Part shown: positions 7,458 through 17,167 of the stretch, piece by piece | Layout: each line of letters begins with the position of its first letter | Numbering within the stretch: the first letter of the stretch is position 1 | DNA from: Cohnella phaseoli | GTDB lineage: Bacteria > Bacillota > Bacilli > Paenibacillales > Paenibacillaceae | Length of the DNA: 64,000 nt | Assembly: GCF_003386235.1 (NCBI RefSeq) | Contig: NZ_QRDZ01000026.1 | Coordinates: 62,001-126,000 of the forward strand | Reading direction: 5' to 3' | Made by a program: the position numbers and the translations under genes | Notes under the pieces: generated by a model | Database searches by the model: none | What the model was told of the DNA's origin: nothing | Seen by the model: only the letters and a program-made list of their open reading frames with translations

Positions 7458-10400
7458 ATGAGCTTTCAATTGACGAAAAAGAAGATTAAAACCATGTGCG
7501 GCGCCTACTCCTATGAACGGGGAGAGGTCGATTGCCGCGCGGGCAAAGTGACGATCGCCGACTACGATCCTGCCCTCCGCATCTGTACGGCTACAGTTAA
7601 AGGCACGCACTCGCGGTTTCGCGTCGATATTCGCGCCGACGACAACGGGGACATTCGCACCGACTGCGAATGTCTTAACCTTAATCTCTCCGCCAGCCAG
7701 AGCTGCCGCCATATCGCCGCCACGCTGCTCAGTCTGTATGAGCTTCAGCAATCGGGACAATTAGCCGGGGCCGACAAATCGCCAATAAGCGCTACACAAT
7801 CCGTCGCTCGTCCTAAACGCCTAAACCAACCGGGACAGCCGAGTTTCCCGGACAGCACGAGAGCTTCCGGCGCCCCTACGGATGCTGCGTTAACTACCGT
7901 TATGCTCGATTTGTTCGATACCAAGCCCGTCCGCCCCAGCCGGGCGTCGACGATCTTCGATGCGCGAGAGCCGCTTAGCGTGGAATTTATCGTCAGTCTG
8001 TTCCATTACGGATTTCGTAAAAATATGTTTTCCATAGAGCTAAGAGTCGGCTCCAAGCGTACTTATGTCGTCCCGAAGCTGCGTGAATTCCTAGATCGTA
8101 TCGCTCTGCGCGAACAGTACGAATGCTCCCGGTATTTTACTTACGACCCTGAGCTGCACTGTTTTCACGAAACGAACGACGCCATCATTCGCCAACTGAT
8201 CGAGCTCCACCGCAACGAGAAAATGTACCGCGACACTTCTGGAGGTTTTGCCGCACATACGACTCCTGCCGGCGGAGATCGCACGCTCCTGATTCCTCCG
8301 TCCGTGTGGGAGGAGCTTGCTCCTCTGTTGACCCAGGCTTCGTCCGTAAGACTCGAATACGACGGCTTTTCCTATGAAGGCCTCCGCTTCTCCGACATGC
8401 CCATGCCCCTGCTGTTCGAGCTTGAACAGGACGGCGGCTTCGCCGGAGCTGAGCCTTCGGGATATCGCCTGAACGTTCAAGGGCTCGACCGGCTTATCGT
8501 ACTGGAATCGTACGGCCTAGTCCTTACCGACGGCGCACTGCTCAAGCTGAAGCCCGAGCCATGCAGACGGCTCTCAGAGCTTCAGAAAATGCTGGCCAAC
8601 GCGCGCGATGCCCACACCATTCGGGTCTCGTCCGAACAAATGGCCCCTTTTATGGAAAAAGTCGTTCCCGGCTTGATGGGACTCGGCAGCGTCAGGCTAT
8701 CCCAGGCGGTCTCCGAGCAAGTCGTGCAGGCGCCTCTTAAAGCAAAGCTATATTTGGATCGCGTAAGAGACCGGCTGCTGGCCGGACTCGAATTCCATTA
8801 TGGCGAAATCGTCATCAATCCGCTGGATAACGCCCGGGCCGGACGCGGAATCAATCGAATTCTCATGCGTGAAAGCGACAAGGAAGCCCGTATTCTCGAC
8901 CTGATGGAGCAGGCGAATTTCATGAAAACGGAAAGCGGCTATTTCATGGAGGACGAGGAGGGTCAGTACGATTTTCTGTATCATATCATTCCGCAGCTTG
9001 AGCAGCTGTTGAAGGTATACGCGACCACCGCGATAAAAATCAGGCTTCACGTCGGGCATGCCCCTCCGAGAATCCGCGTTGACGTAGACGAACGGACCAA
9101 CTGGCTGGAATGCAAGTTCGAGCTGGACGGCGTGCCGGTGACGGAGATCCGCAACCTGATCCAATCGCTAAGCGACAAGCGAAGATACTACAAGCTTCCC
9201 AATGGAGCGCTGATGCCGCTGGAGACGCCCGATTACGAGGCGATCAATCGTTTTATCGCTGTGATGAAGGTAGACAAGGGCAGTCTGACCGGAGCGGAGT
9301 TCCAGCTTCCCGCCGTGCGCGGGCTGCATCTGATCGACGGGGATAACCGCGATCCCGTCTTGAAGCTGGGCAAGTCGCTGCGCAGCCTGTTGGATAATAT
9401 GCGAAACCCGGACAGCCTCGACTTCCCTGTCCCGGAGTCCCTGGACGGCATTATGCGAGACTATCAGAAATTCGGCTATCAGTGGCTCAGAACGCTGGCT
9501 CATTACCGGTTCGGCGGTATTTTGGCGGACGATATGGGGTTGGGCAAAACACTGCAAAGCATCGCCTATCTCGTATCCGTGCTGCCCGAGATCAGGGACC
9601 GGCGACAGCCGGCCGTTATCGTCTGTCCCGCTTCGCTCAGCTACAATTGGCTCAACGAGCTTCGTAAGTTTGCTCCTGAGGTCCGGGCGGTCGTCGGCGA
9701 CGGCGACAAGATCGAACGAAGCCGTATTCTGGAGCAGCTCTCCCAAGTCGACGTGCTGATCACCTCGTACCCTCTTCTACGCAGGGATGTGGACTCATAT
9801 GCGGAGCGCTATTTTCACACATTGATTCTTGACGAGGCACAGGCGGTCAAAAACTACGCCACCCAGACAGCCCAATCGGTTAAAGCTTTGCAAGCCCGCT
9901 ACAGGTTCGCGCTCACCGGAACGCCGATTGAAAATTCGCTGGAGGAGCTGTGGTCGATCTGCGACATCGTTTTCCCGGAGCTGTTCCAGGATCGCGAGAC
10001 GTTCTCGGAGCTTAGCCGCGAAGCTGTCGCCAAGAGGATTCGCCCGTTCCTGCTGCGGCGTCTGAAGACGGACGTGCTCGCGGAGCTGCCCGAGAAAATC
10101 GAATCGGTGCAACCGTCTGTGCTGCTGCCGGAGCAGAAGAAGCTGTACTTAAGCTATCTGGCGAAATTGCGCAAGGAAACGCTAAAGCACCTCGACGAAG
10201 AAGGCTTCGGACGCAGCCGAATCAAGATTCTAGCCGGGCTTACCCGACTTCGCCAACTATGCTGCCACCCGGCTCTGTTCGTGGAGGGTTACGAAGGCGG
10301 CTCGGCCAAATTCGAACAGTTAATGGAGCTGATTGAAGAGTGCCGGGACGCGGGCAAAAGAATGCTCGTATTCTCGCAATTTACGGAAATGCTGGGCATG

Positions 10401-10823
10401 GTGGCGCGGGAGCTCGGCTATCAAGGGGTTCCGTTCTTCTATCTCGACGGGCAGACCCCGGCAGCGGAACGCGTTGACCTGTGCAGCAGATTTAACGACG
10501 GCGAACGCGAGGTGTTCTTGATCTCGCTGAAGGCGGGAGGAACCGGACTTAACTTGACCGGCGCCGATACCGTCATCCTCTACGACCTCTGGTGGAACCC
10601 GGCCGTCGAGCAGCAAGCTGCAGACCGGGCGCATCGGATGGGCCAGAAAAACGTCGTTCAGGTGCTGCGCCTCATCGCCCAAGACACGGTGGAAGAAAAG
10701 ATGTACGCGCTCCAGCAGCGCAAAAAACATCTTATCGACGAAGTGATCCAGCCGGGGCAAGAGGCTTTGTCCTCGATTACCGAGGAGGATATTCGGGAGT
10801 TGTTGACGATTCCAACCATTTAG
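7458..10823 (+). CDS. SWIM zinc-finger SNF2-family helicase
   Basis: An 1121-residue Swi2/Snf2 ATPase. The N-terminal SWIM finger has C70-E-C72 and C83-R-H85. A long middle region is typical of the bacterial SNF2-associated domain. The motor holds LADDMGLGKT (about residue 690), the DEAQ box DEAQAVKN (about 792), LTGTPIEN, and the C-terminal helicase motifs LVFSQFTEML, SLKAGGTGLNL and DRAHRMGQ. Such proteins move on double-stranded DNA and are thought to remodel protein-DNA complexes or aid repair; the bacterial role is poorly defined. The ATG at 7458 follows CAGGAG. The gene stands alone between two repeat-containing gaps. Confidence 0.92.
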   Translation: MSFQLTKKKIKTMCGAYSYERGEVDCRAGKVTIADYDPALRICTATVKGTHSRFRVDIRADDNGDIRTDCECLNLNLSASQSCRHIAATLLSLYELQQSGQLAGADKSPISATQSVARPKRLNQPGQPSFPDSTRASGAPTDAALTTVMLDLFDTKPVRPSRASTIFDAREPLSVEFIVSLFHYGFRKNMFSIELRVGSKRTYVVPKLREFLDRIALREQYECSRYFTYDPELHCFHETNDAIIRQLIELHRNEKMYRDTSGGFAAHTTPAGGDRTLLIPPSVWEELAPLLTQASSVRLEYDGFSYEGLRFSDMPMPLLFELEQDGGFAGAEPSGYRLNVQGLDRLIVLESYGLVLTDGALLKLKPEPCRRLSELQKMLANARDAHTIRVSSEQMAPFMEKVVPGLMGLGSVRLSQAVSEQVVQAPLKAKLYLDRVRDRLLAGLEFHYGEIVINPLDNARAGRGINRILMRESDKEARILDLMEQANFMKTESGYFMEDEEGQYDFLYHIIPQLEQLLKVYATTAIKIRLHVGHAPPRIRVDVDERTNWLECKFELDGVPVTEIRNLIQSLSDKRRYYKLPNGALMPLETPDYEAINRFIAVMKVDKGSLTGAEFQLPAVRGLHLIDGDNRDPVLKLGKSLRSLLDNMRNPDSLDFPVPESLDGIMRDYQKFGYQWLRTLAHYRFGGILADDMGLGKTLQSIAYLVSVLPEIRDRRQPAVIVCPASLSYNWLNELRKFAPEVRAVVGDGDKIERSRILEQLSQVDVLITSYPLLRRDVDSYAERYFHTLILDEAQAVKNYATQTAQSVKALQARYRFALTGTPIENSLEELWSICDIVFPELFQDRETFSELSREAVAKRIRPFLLRRLKTDVLAELPEKIESVQPSVLLPEQKKLYLSYLAKLRKETLKHLDEEGFGRSRIKILAGLTRLRQLCCHPALFVEGYEGGSAKFEQLMELIEECRDAGKRMLVFSQFTEMLGMVARELGYQGVPFFYLDGQTPAAERVDLCSRFNDGEREVFLISLKAGGTGLNLTGADTVILYDLWWNPAVEQQAADRAHRMGQKNVVQVLRLIAQDTVEEKMYALQQRKKHLIDEVIQPGQEALSSITEEDIRELLTIPTI

Positions 10824-10872
10824 ATTGATTTAGACTAGTAGAGCGCTCCCGAAATAACGTAATCAAGCTCAT

Positions 10873-11055
10873 GAGGCTGCAAGCCTGCTGGGCAACGTTA
10901 GAGCGACAAATCGCAGTGCCACGAGGCTGTAAGCCTGCTGGGCAACGTTAGAGCGACAAATCGCGCTGCCGCGAGGCTGTAAGCCTGCTGGGCAACGTTA
11001 GAGCGACAAATTGCGGTGCCACGAGGCTGCAAGCCTGCTGGGCAACGTTAGAGCG
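10873..11055. repeat. Tandem array of four 50-bp units, each with two hairpins
   Basis: Units begin with GAGGCTG at 10873, 10923, 10973 and 11023, an exact 50-bp period with no spacer between copies and very few substitutions. Each unit holds a small hairpin AGGCT-GTA-AGCCT and a nested one in which GGCA/TGCC encloses GCGA-CAAA-TCGC. The array fills the gap between convergent genes, and the last unit runs into the downstream minus-strand gene, supplying its TAA stop (11048-11050). Confidence 0.85.
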
Positions 11056-11968
11056 GCGACGACTCGCGTTTCAGTCTGACCAAATCCTGCAACTGCTGTT
11101 CGAAATTGTCCTTAACCTCATCGGCATCATCATAACGATAGAACCCTGCGCCGCTCTTCGCTCCGAGCTGCCCCTCCGCCGCTTTGGCAAGCAAGGATTC
11201 CGGCGCGCTCCGGCTTACGCCAAGCTCGGGGAAGAGATGTCCGGTCACCTTCGACCATATATCGAGCCCGCCCAAATCGGCGATTTCGAACGGCCCTTTG
11301 AAAGCGTAGCGAAGTCCGAGCGCTTCCTTGACGACCGTATCGATCTGCTCGGCGTCGGCAATTCCATTTTCCAACAGATAAAATGCTTCACGGAGTAGCG
11401 CGGCCTGCAGACGGTTGGCGATAAAACCGGGAATGTCCCGCTTGAGCACGACAGGCGTCTTACCGCAGCTGCGCATAAGGTTGACCGTCTCATCGATAAT
11501 CGCAGAAGGCGTGTCCGGCAATCCGACAATTTCGACCAGCGGAATGAGATGTGCGGGGTTAAAAAAATGCATAATGATCATTCTGTCGCTGAACGGCTGG
11601 TTTTCGGCTAAGGTTTCGAGTGCAAAAGTAGAAGTATTGGAAGCTACAATGGCATTATCACGGATATTTTGGGCAAGTTGGCGGTATACCTCGCGCTTGA
11701 TCTCAAGCTGCTCCGGCACCGCCTCTACGATTAAATCTGCGTTTGCAATCGCTTTCGAGATATCTTCGTAAATACGAACGGAAAAGCGGCTGTCATCTGG
11801 ACGGCCGGAGTCGTTCATGCGATTATCCTCGAACGAACGCAGCTTCTCATCAAGGACGGTACGCGCCATATGCGGCTCATACAAGCAAACCTCGTAGCCA
11901 TGCTCCGCAAAGAGCCGGACAATTCCAATTCCCATCGTGCCGGCGCCCAGAACGGCAATCTGTTTCAT
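11048..11968 (-). CDS. 3-hydroxyacyl-CoA dehydrogenase family protein
   Basis: A 306-residue NAD-dependent dehydrogenase, single domain set without hydratase fusion. The Rossmann glycine motif is VLGAGTMGIGIV (residues 5-16), the acidic ribose ligand follows in LYEPH, and the catalytic stretch is MHFFNPAHLIPLVEIVG. The C-terminal helical domain begins DIPGFIANRLQAALLREAFYLLENG. It would oxidise 3-hydroxybutyryl-CoA or a similar hydroxyacid; hydroxybutyryl-CoA dehydrogenases of about 282 residues are the closest type. AGGAGG precedes the ATG. The stop codon and last residues derive from the 50-bp repeat unit. Confidence 0.85.
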   Translation of the reverse strand: MKQIAVLGAGTMGIGIVRLFAEHGYEVCLYEPHMARTVLDEKLRSFEDNRMNDSGRPDDSRFSVRIYEDISKAIANADLIVEAVPEQLEIKREVYRQLAQNIRDNAIVASNTSTFALETLAENQPFSDRMIIMHFFNPAHLIPLVEIVGLPDTPSAIIDETVNLMRSCGKTPVVLKRDIPGFIANRLQAALLREAFYLLENGIADAEQIDTVVKEALGLRYAFKGPFEIADLGGLDIWSKVTGHLFPELGVSRSAPESLLAKAAEGQLGAKSGAGFYRYDDADEVKDNFEQQLQDLVRLKRESSPL

Positions 11969-12093
11969 CCTGACACTCCTCCTGAATGCATCGTTTTGCT
12001 TCCATTTTACACGCCGTTATTTTATTGGGGAAATTCATATATACCATAACATTTATTCCAAACTCCTATATATAAGAGGCGGTTCCACCGAAA

Positions 12094-12129
12094 AAAAAGA
12101 TGAGGCAGGAGAAATCGCCTCATCTTTTT
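12094..12129. terminator. Strong bidirectional-type terminator after the SDR gene
   Basis: A perfect 13-bp stem, AAAAAGATGAGGC (12094-12106) and GCCTCATCTTTTT (12117-12129), has a 10-nt loop. It sits 10 bp past the stop of the short-chain dehydrogenase gene on the minus strand, with T-runs on both strands. Confidence 0.85.
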
Positions 12130-12138
12130 ATTAGTCCC

Positions 12139-12867
12139 TCACCAGGGCAAACTGCCCGCGTCGCTGAAGAAGCCGCCCGTTGGGCCGTCCGCTGGCAATG
12201 TCGCCAGCCGGACGGCTGTCCGCGCCCCTTCCTCCGGCGTTCGCATGCCGGTGAACGCGTTAAGCGCAGTCGCGCAATAGCCGGGGTCGGCCGCATTGAC
12301 TTTGATCGCGGATTCTCTTAGATCGTTCGCATAAAAAACGGTTAAAGCGTTCACTGCCGCCTTCGACGAGTTATAGCCGATCATCAGGAAGGAAGCAAGC
12401 TCAAAGTTGGGGTCGCTGTTCAGCGTCAGCGAACCGAGCGAGCTGGACATATTGACGATCCGTCCCTGCTCCGACGCCAGCAGCAGCGGCACCATCGCTT
12501 TCGTTGTGCGGAATACACCGAATACGTTGGTCTCGTAGACGGCGACCATGGAACGAATATCGTAGTCGCTCGGGGGTTTCTCATCTACGAGAATGCCCGC
12601 GTTGTTTACGAGAATGTCCAGCCTGCCGAATTGACCGCGAATAGCGACGGCAGCGTCTTCGACCGATTGCTGATCCGTTACATCCAGATGGACAAACCGG
12701 GCGTCCACGCCTTCGCCTGCAAGCCTAAGCTCCGCTTCCATCCCTCGCCTCTCGTCTCTAGCCCCGATCAACACCGTAATGCCCTGCTTTCCGAGTTGTC
12801 GTGCGATCTCGAAGCCGATTCCCTTATTCGCGCCCGTTACGAGCGCAATCAATGAAGATTTGCTCAT
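12139..12867 (-). CDS. Short-chain dehydrogenase/reductase (SDR)
   Basis: A 242-residue classical SDR. The cofactor loop is TGANKGIG (residues 11-18), NNAG at 88-91, the structural asparagine at VYETNVFG (N114), catalytic serine within MSSSLGS (140-146) and Y165-N-S-S-K169. Most similar in style to carbonyl-reductase-like SDRs; the substrate cannot be told. The AGGAG directly abutting ATG 12867 is too close to serve, but a GGGGAG about 10 nt upstream is well placed. It is alone, with a strong terminator behind it and a palindromic element in front. Confidence 0.88.
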   Translation of the reverse strand: MSKSSLIALVTGANKGIGFEIARQLGKQGITVLIGARDERRGMEAELRLAGEGVDARFVHLDVTDQQSVEDAAVAIRGQFGRLDILVNNAGILVDEKPPSDYDIRSMVAVYETNVFGVFRTTKAMVPLLLASEQGRIVNMSSSLGSLTLNSDPNFELASFLMIGYNSSKAAVNALTVFYANDLRESAIKVNAADPGYCATALNAFTGMRTPEEGARTAVRLATLPADGPTGGFFSDAGSLPW

Positions 12868-12894
12868 TCTCCTGGCTCTCCCCTCACTGCTCTA

Positions 12895-13058
12895 AGGGAT
12901 GTCCCATAAGTAATCAAAGCTGATCTGAACGATGATCGATGATTCCAATAGACCCGTCACAAGGTCATTTCAGGACCGTATGAGGCAGTCTCCAGGAGAT
13001 AGATGCCCTTCTTTTTTCATCGATAATCTTGCACGCCCCTACTTATGGGACAGCCCCT
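12895..13058. repeat. Palindromic mobile-like element, 164-bp copy
   Basis: The left end AGGGATGTCCCATAAGTA pairs with the right end TACTTATGGGACAGCCCCT. Internally GATCGATGAT near the left and CATCGATAATC near the right form a second inverted pair. The ends and the inner motif are shared with the copies at 24585 and 41111. It lies between the GH9 stop and the SDR start and may end GH9 transcription. Confidence 0.8.
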
Positions 13059-13085
13059 AGCTCTCTAGACGCTCAACACTACCGC

Positions 13086-16000
13086 TTACTCTACATACAC
13101 CTTCAGCCAGCCGTCGCCAATGGCGGATTCGTCGATCCACGAACCGCCGCTGTATTTCCCGAACTTCAGGGCGCCGCTCACTTCCGAGGTCAGCCATTCG
13201 TAACCGGCGAAATCGGACGTTTGCGACTGACCCAGCACGATCGCATACGTTGCGCCGCTTTCCAGCCCGGCGTATGCGAGCGGAATGCTGACTATGGCGT
13301 AGTCTTCGCTAACTTCGCTTGCTTTGACGTTGACCGTCGCAAGCGCCTTTCCGATCGGCTTATTGTTCTTGGTCGCGTACAAGCTGACCGTCAAGCTGCT
13401 CGGATTGTTGAACTTTCTGACATTGACCTCGATATGGGTCATCTGTTGGTTCGCATTCGCGGTAAATGTCTGGTATCTGTTCTCTTGATCCCGCGTTTCG
13501 CCAAACATAAAGCCGTATGTGCCCTGATGGGAAACGTCGATGATTGGCGACGCCTCTTGCGGCGCCTCTTCTCCAGTCACAGCCGCTACAGGAGCGCTCC
13601 ACTCGCCCGCGCCCGCGCCGTTAAGAGCCCGGATGCGATAAACGTGAGTCGACCCTGCCGCCAATCCGTCGTGAACGAAAACCGGGATATTCGTCAGTTG
13701 ATAGTCGATGGAGCCGTCCACCTCGATCTCATAAGCGACCGCATGCTGCACCGCTTCCCAGCTCACATGAACCGTGGAAGCGCCGACGGCCGTTGCCTGA
13801 ACCCCGACCGGCGCAGCCGGAACTTGATGCTCCTGCGGGTCCTGCGGGTCCGGATCGTTCGGTTCGTTCGGCTCGGTCTGGCCGCCTTGCGCAACGGAAA
13901 GCTTCAGCCAGCCGTAGCCGATATGGGATTCGTCAGCCCATTCGCTGCCCGTATATTTGCCGAAATTCAGATTGCCGTTCACATCAATTTCGGTCAGCCA
14001 TTCGTAGATGCCGCCAGCGCCGCCAGCCGCTTGGCCCAGCACGATCGCGTATTTCGTATCGTATTTCAATCCGCTATACTTGAGCGGCGCACGGACGATC
14101 GTGCCGTCGTCGGATATGGAGTTCGCCGCGATCGTTGCGGAAGCCAGCGGATTGCCCGTCGGCTTATTATCGATTGTCTCGTACAGTTCAACCGTAACAT
14201 CGCCCGGCAAGCCGCCTCTTCTGAGCTTCACCTCTACGCCCGTCAGCGTCGGGTAAGAGTCCGCTACGAACGTCTGGTACCGCTTCACCTGATCCCAGGT
14301 TTGACCAAACGTATAGCCGTTCGTGCCGTTGTGCGACAGATCGATCTCGCTCGTCGGCGGAGCTTCAGGCGTCGTTACCGTCGTCGGATCGCTCCATTCG
14401 CTGGCCCCTCCGCTGTTGATCGCTCTGACCCGGTAGCTGTGCGTGGAAGACGAAGCCAATCCTTTATACAGCACCGACGTTTGATTGCCGACGCTCTTCA
14501 CCACGCCGTCCGCTTCCGCTTCGTAGCTTGTCGCTCCCTCCATCGCATCCCAGCTCAGCAGCGTCGTAAAGCTGCCGGTTGCCGTCGCAAGCACATCGCT
14601 TGGCGTCTCCGGTGGCGGAGGCGGCACCTCGGTCGTCGCCGTTGCCGGAGCGCTCCACTCGCTCTCTCCGAGCGTATTTCTCGCTTTGACGCGATACGTA
14701 TGCGTTGTGCCATGACCAAGTCCTTCGTGCGTATAAGATAAGCTAGGGCCATTGTCCTGCACGACGCCGTCAATTTCGATGTCATAAGCGGCTGCGCCTT
14801 GTGTCTTGTTCCACTTGAACACGATCGACGTCGTGCCGGTCGCGTTCGCAGATTCCCCTACAGGTACGGCAGGCGGCTCCGTCGGCAGCGGAGGCGCGGA
14901 TACGAACTTCGCCAGCAGCTTCACGTAAGCGGCTTGGTAATAGATGCCGTTCTCGGTAATCTCCCAAGAAGCGTCTACCGTCCGCGGCCAATCCCAGGCA
15001 ATGCCGTTCCAGTCCTTGTACATCTTCTGTCTCGGCTGTCCCAGCGGCGGCGAAGCCGTGCCGCTGTACTGCATGCTCGGCCCGCCGGGCACGAATCCCG
15101 CAGGCGCCAGATCCCACTGCGATCCGTCCGCAAACCAGCTATGATAAATTTGCGAGATGGAATTTTCCGCGCCGTACTCTTCCATATTGGTCAAGTAGAC
15201 AAAGCCGAACGGGTTCACGCCGTGGAAGTAATGCAGCGTGTTTTGCGCCCGCTTGTCGAAATTGTCCCGCTTGCTCGGATTGACGTCATATTGAACGAAA
15301 TCGTAGGCGGTTGCGCCCAATCGCGCCCGAACTTGCAGGCTTCCCCAGTGGTACGCCCAGCCCGGTACATACGAGCGGTACAAATCGTCGTTATCATTAA
15401 ATCTTTCATCGAAATCCTGCACATCGCGTCTTTCCAAAATATGCGCTTTGACAGTCGGATCGGCGTTCGGCAGCGTTGTGTAGAACATGACGGCATCCGC
15501 TTGCTCACCGTAGTACATGCCCCAATAGCCGTCGCTCATCGCCCACGTCTGCTTGTAATTGTTGACAAAGTACGTATTGTACTTTGCATCGCCGGTCAGC
15601 GCGAACAAATACGCGGCGGCAACCGTGGCGATCTGTTCCTGGCTTTCGAGCGACATATCCGCATCGCCCGCTTCGATCTCGCCGTTGTCGGCGTTAGCCG
15701 TCTTCGGATTCGCGTGATACCAGTCCCAAGCCTGAATCGCCCGCTCCCGAAGATCGTCGGCATAGCTGCGCAGCGTCGGGAATTTCTCATATACGAGCGC
15801 CGCATGGGCAAAATTCAACGAGGTCACGACCGTAGATGCGGACGCTTTCGGCAAATAGTAGCGATACCGCGTAATCGCGCTTGGCGGATTGGCGAACTCG
15901 CCGATGCCGCCGCTGCTTGGCACGCCGACCTTCAGCAGAACGCCGCCGTCGCTTTCCTGCATCTTTTTCAGCCAGTCGAGCTCCCACTTCACCTCATCGA

Positions 16001-16766
16001 GAATGTCCGGGATGCCATTGCCGGATTCGGGGATGTTGTAATCGTCGGAAAATGCGCCGGGCTCCCGCTCGTAAGCGGACAACAGCTCGTTCACCGGCTG
16101 AGCCGTAAACGTAACATATTTGTTATAGTCGCCCGCATCCATCCAGCCCCCGGACAGATCCTTCTCCGTCGCCGGATTGTTGCGATCGAATACGTTTCTC
16201 GCCTGCGTATCCTGATGCGGGCCAACGAAGGCCGGACCGTCCGCAAAGGCGGCGCCTGCGTGCTCGGCCAGATGCGGCGTGCCGATCCGCTGATAGTAGA
16301 ACGTCTTGATCGCCGCTTTCAGCACGTCTTGATAGACGTCCGCCGCGATTCTGAAATTATGGGACTTGGAATTGCCCTGCACATCGTAAATATAATAGTC
16401 GCCTTCCGCCGTTACGGACGAGAAGTCGAACCACCAGCCCCGATCGCCCGAGAACGGCTCGGTTGCGCCCTTGTTCCAGACTGTCGGCGCTCCCGTGAAT
16501 ACGACCGCATCGTCGCTGACGCGTCTTACCTCAAACACGCTGCCGGGCGTATACGAATCCGCGCTGTTAAATCCTTCTTGCGGATCGACGAGCACGGCGA
16601 CCTTGTCGCCATTGGGCAAATAGCCGAACTGATCGACCATCATATATTTCTGCACGGACACGCTCGGCACAGCCGCATACGACGGCGCGGGGGGCAGCAT
16701 TCCAATCAGAAGGGTACTGGATAAAAGCGAAGTGCATAACAAACGGCTTGTTTTACTTTTCAACAC
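13086..16766 (-). CDS. Secreted modular GH9 glycoside hydrolase (endoglucanase-type)
   Basis: About 1226 residues. A signal peptide (to about PSYA) is followed by a CelD-type N-terminal Ig-like domain (VDQFGYLPNGDKVAVLV to SHNFRI), then a GH9 (alpha/alpha)6 catalytic domain. The GGWMDAGDYNKY motif near residue 210 supplies the catalytic aspartates, and WEITENGIYYQAAYVKLLA near residue 607 the general acid. Next come Fn3, Fn3, an unnamed ~150-residue beta domain, a third Fn3 and a second copy of the beta domain. It likely cuts cellulose, xyloglucan or related glucans outside the cell. The start is GTG 16766, 9 nt behind AGGAG; a TTG at 16775 lies too close to that site. No CBM or SLH domain was recognised. 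Confidence 0.88.
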   Translation of the reverse strand: MLKSKTSRLLCTSLLSSTLLIGMLPPAPSYAAVPSVSVQKYMMVDQFGYLPNGDKVAVLVDPQEGFNSADSYTPGSVFEVRRVSDDAVVFTGAPTVWNKGATEPFSGDRGWWFDFSSVTAEGDYYIYDVQGNSKSHNFRIAADVYQDVLKAAIKTFYYQRIGTPHLAEHAGAAFADGPAFVGPHQDTQARNVFDRNNPATEKDLSGGWMDAGDYNKYVTFTAQPVNELLSAYEREPGAFSDDYNIPESGNGIPDILDEVKWELDWLKKMQESDGGVLLKVGVPSSGGIGEFANPPSAITRYRYYLPKASASTVVTSLNFAHAALVYEKFPTLRSYADDLRERAIQAWDWYHANPKTANADNGEIEAGDADMSLESQEQIATVAAAYLFALTGDAKYNTYFVNNYKQTWAMSDGYWGMYYGEQADAVMFYTTLPNADPTVKAHILERRDVQDFDERFNDNDDLYRSYVPGWAYHWGSLQVRARLGATAYDFVQYDVNPSKRDNFDKRAQNTLHYFHGVNPFGFVYLTNMEEYGAENSISQIYHSWFADGSQWDLAPAGFVPGGPSMQYSGTASPPLGQPRQKMYKDWNGIAWDWPRTVDASWEITENGIYYQAAYVKLLAKFVSAPPLPTEPPAVPVGESANATGTTSIVFKWNKTQGAAAYDIEIDGVVQDNGPSLSYTHEGLGHGTTHTYRVKARNTLGESEWSAPATATTEVPPPPPETPSDVLATATGSFTTLLSWDAMEGATSYEAEADGVVKSVGNQTSVLYKGLASSSTHSYRVRAINSGGASEWSDPTTVTTPEAPPTSEIDLSHNGTNGYTFGQTWDQVKRYQTFVADSYPTLTGVEVKLRRGGLPGDVTVELYETIDNKPTGNPLASATIAANSISDDGTIVRAPLKYSGLKYDTKYAIVLGQAAGGAGGIYEWLTEIDVNGNLNFGKYTGSEWADESHIGYGWLKLSVAQGGQTEPNEPNDPDPQDPQEHQVPAAPVGVQATAVGASTVHVSWEAVQHAVAYEIEVDGSIDYQLTNIPVFVHDGLAAGSTHVYRIRALNGAGAGEWSAPVAAVTGEEAPQEASPIIDVSHQGTYGFMFGETRDQENRYQTFTANANQQMTHIEVNVRKFNNPSSLTVSLYATKNNKPIGKALATVNVKASEVSEDYAIVSIPLAYAGLESGATYAIVLGQSQTSDFAGYEWLTSEVSGALKFGKYSGGSWIDESAIGDGWLKVYVE

Positions 16767-16872
16767 TGTTGTCAACTCCTATTCTTGTTCAATAGCTCCT
16801 ATCGTTATGAGCACTCTCAACAGCAGAGAGGCGGCTTTCGCCCTTGTCGCGTGGCCGAAGCCAACTGCTCCA

Positions 16873-17130
16873 TCAGCGTCTCACACTTCCGGGCGGAGAC
16901 GATGAGACTTCTTCACCGTCCGCCTCAGCCGGTTCGCCTTGCAGCTCTGCAACCGACTCCGGCTCAAGCTCCGCCTGCAGACTGCGCATCATGCTTTCCG
17001 AAGCTTCGTCGACAGCCAGCCGCTCCGCTGCAACCAGACTCGTTTCTGCGGTTTGCGCCATTAATCCGCCGAGCCCGATGGCGACAGCCAGCATCACTTT
17101 TAACGCTTTACGTCCCCAATCTCTCATCAT
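16873..17130 (-). CDS. Small exported protein of unknown function
   Basis: An 85-residue reading frame starting at ATG 17130 behind a very strong GGAAAGGAGAGAGG. A basic start (MMRDWGRKALK) and hydrophobic core VMLAVAIGLGGLMAQTA form a signal peptide or membrane anchor; the remainder is rich in Glu, Ala and Ser with no recognised domain. It begins 37 bp after the oxidase-like gene at 17168 and probably shares its transcript. It is supported by the ribosome binding site, signal sequence and operon position, not by homology. Confidence 0.5.
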   Translation of the reverse strand: MMRDWGRKALKVMLAVAIGLGGLMAQTAETSLVAAERLAVDEASESMMRSLQAELEPESVAELQGEPAEADGEEVSSSPPGSVRR

Positions 17131-17167
17131 CGCTTTCCTCTCTCCTTTCCGCGCAGTGTTGCCGGTG

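Noticed and set aside
10873..11055. CRISPR array at the 50-bp tandem repeat
   Set aside because: Copies follow each other directly with no variable spacers, and no cas gene is present.
13029..16724. Long plus-strand open frames opposite the GH9 gene (about 570 and 641 codons)
   Set aside because: They are the complementary frames of a high-GC gene; they are Arg-rich, lack domains and ribosome binding sites, and lie wholly opposite a well-supported enzyme.
16776..16872. Cyclic di-GMP riboswitch upstream of the GH9 gene
   Set aside because: CACGCGACAAGGGCGAAAGCC superficially recalls the GEMM core, but the second conserved block and tetraloop-receptor part are missing.
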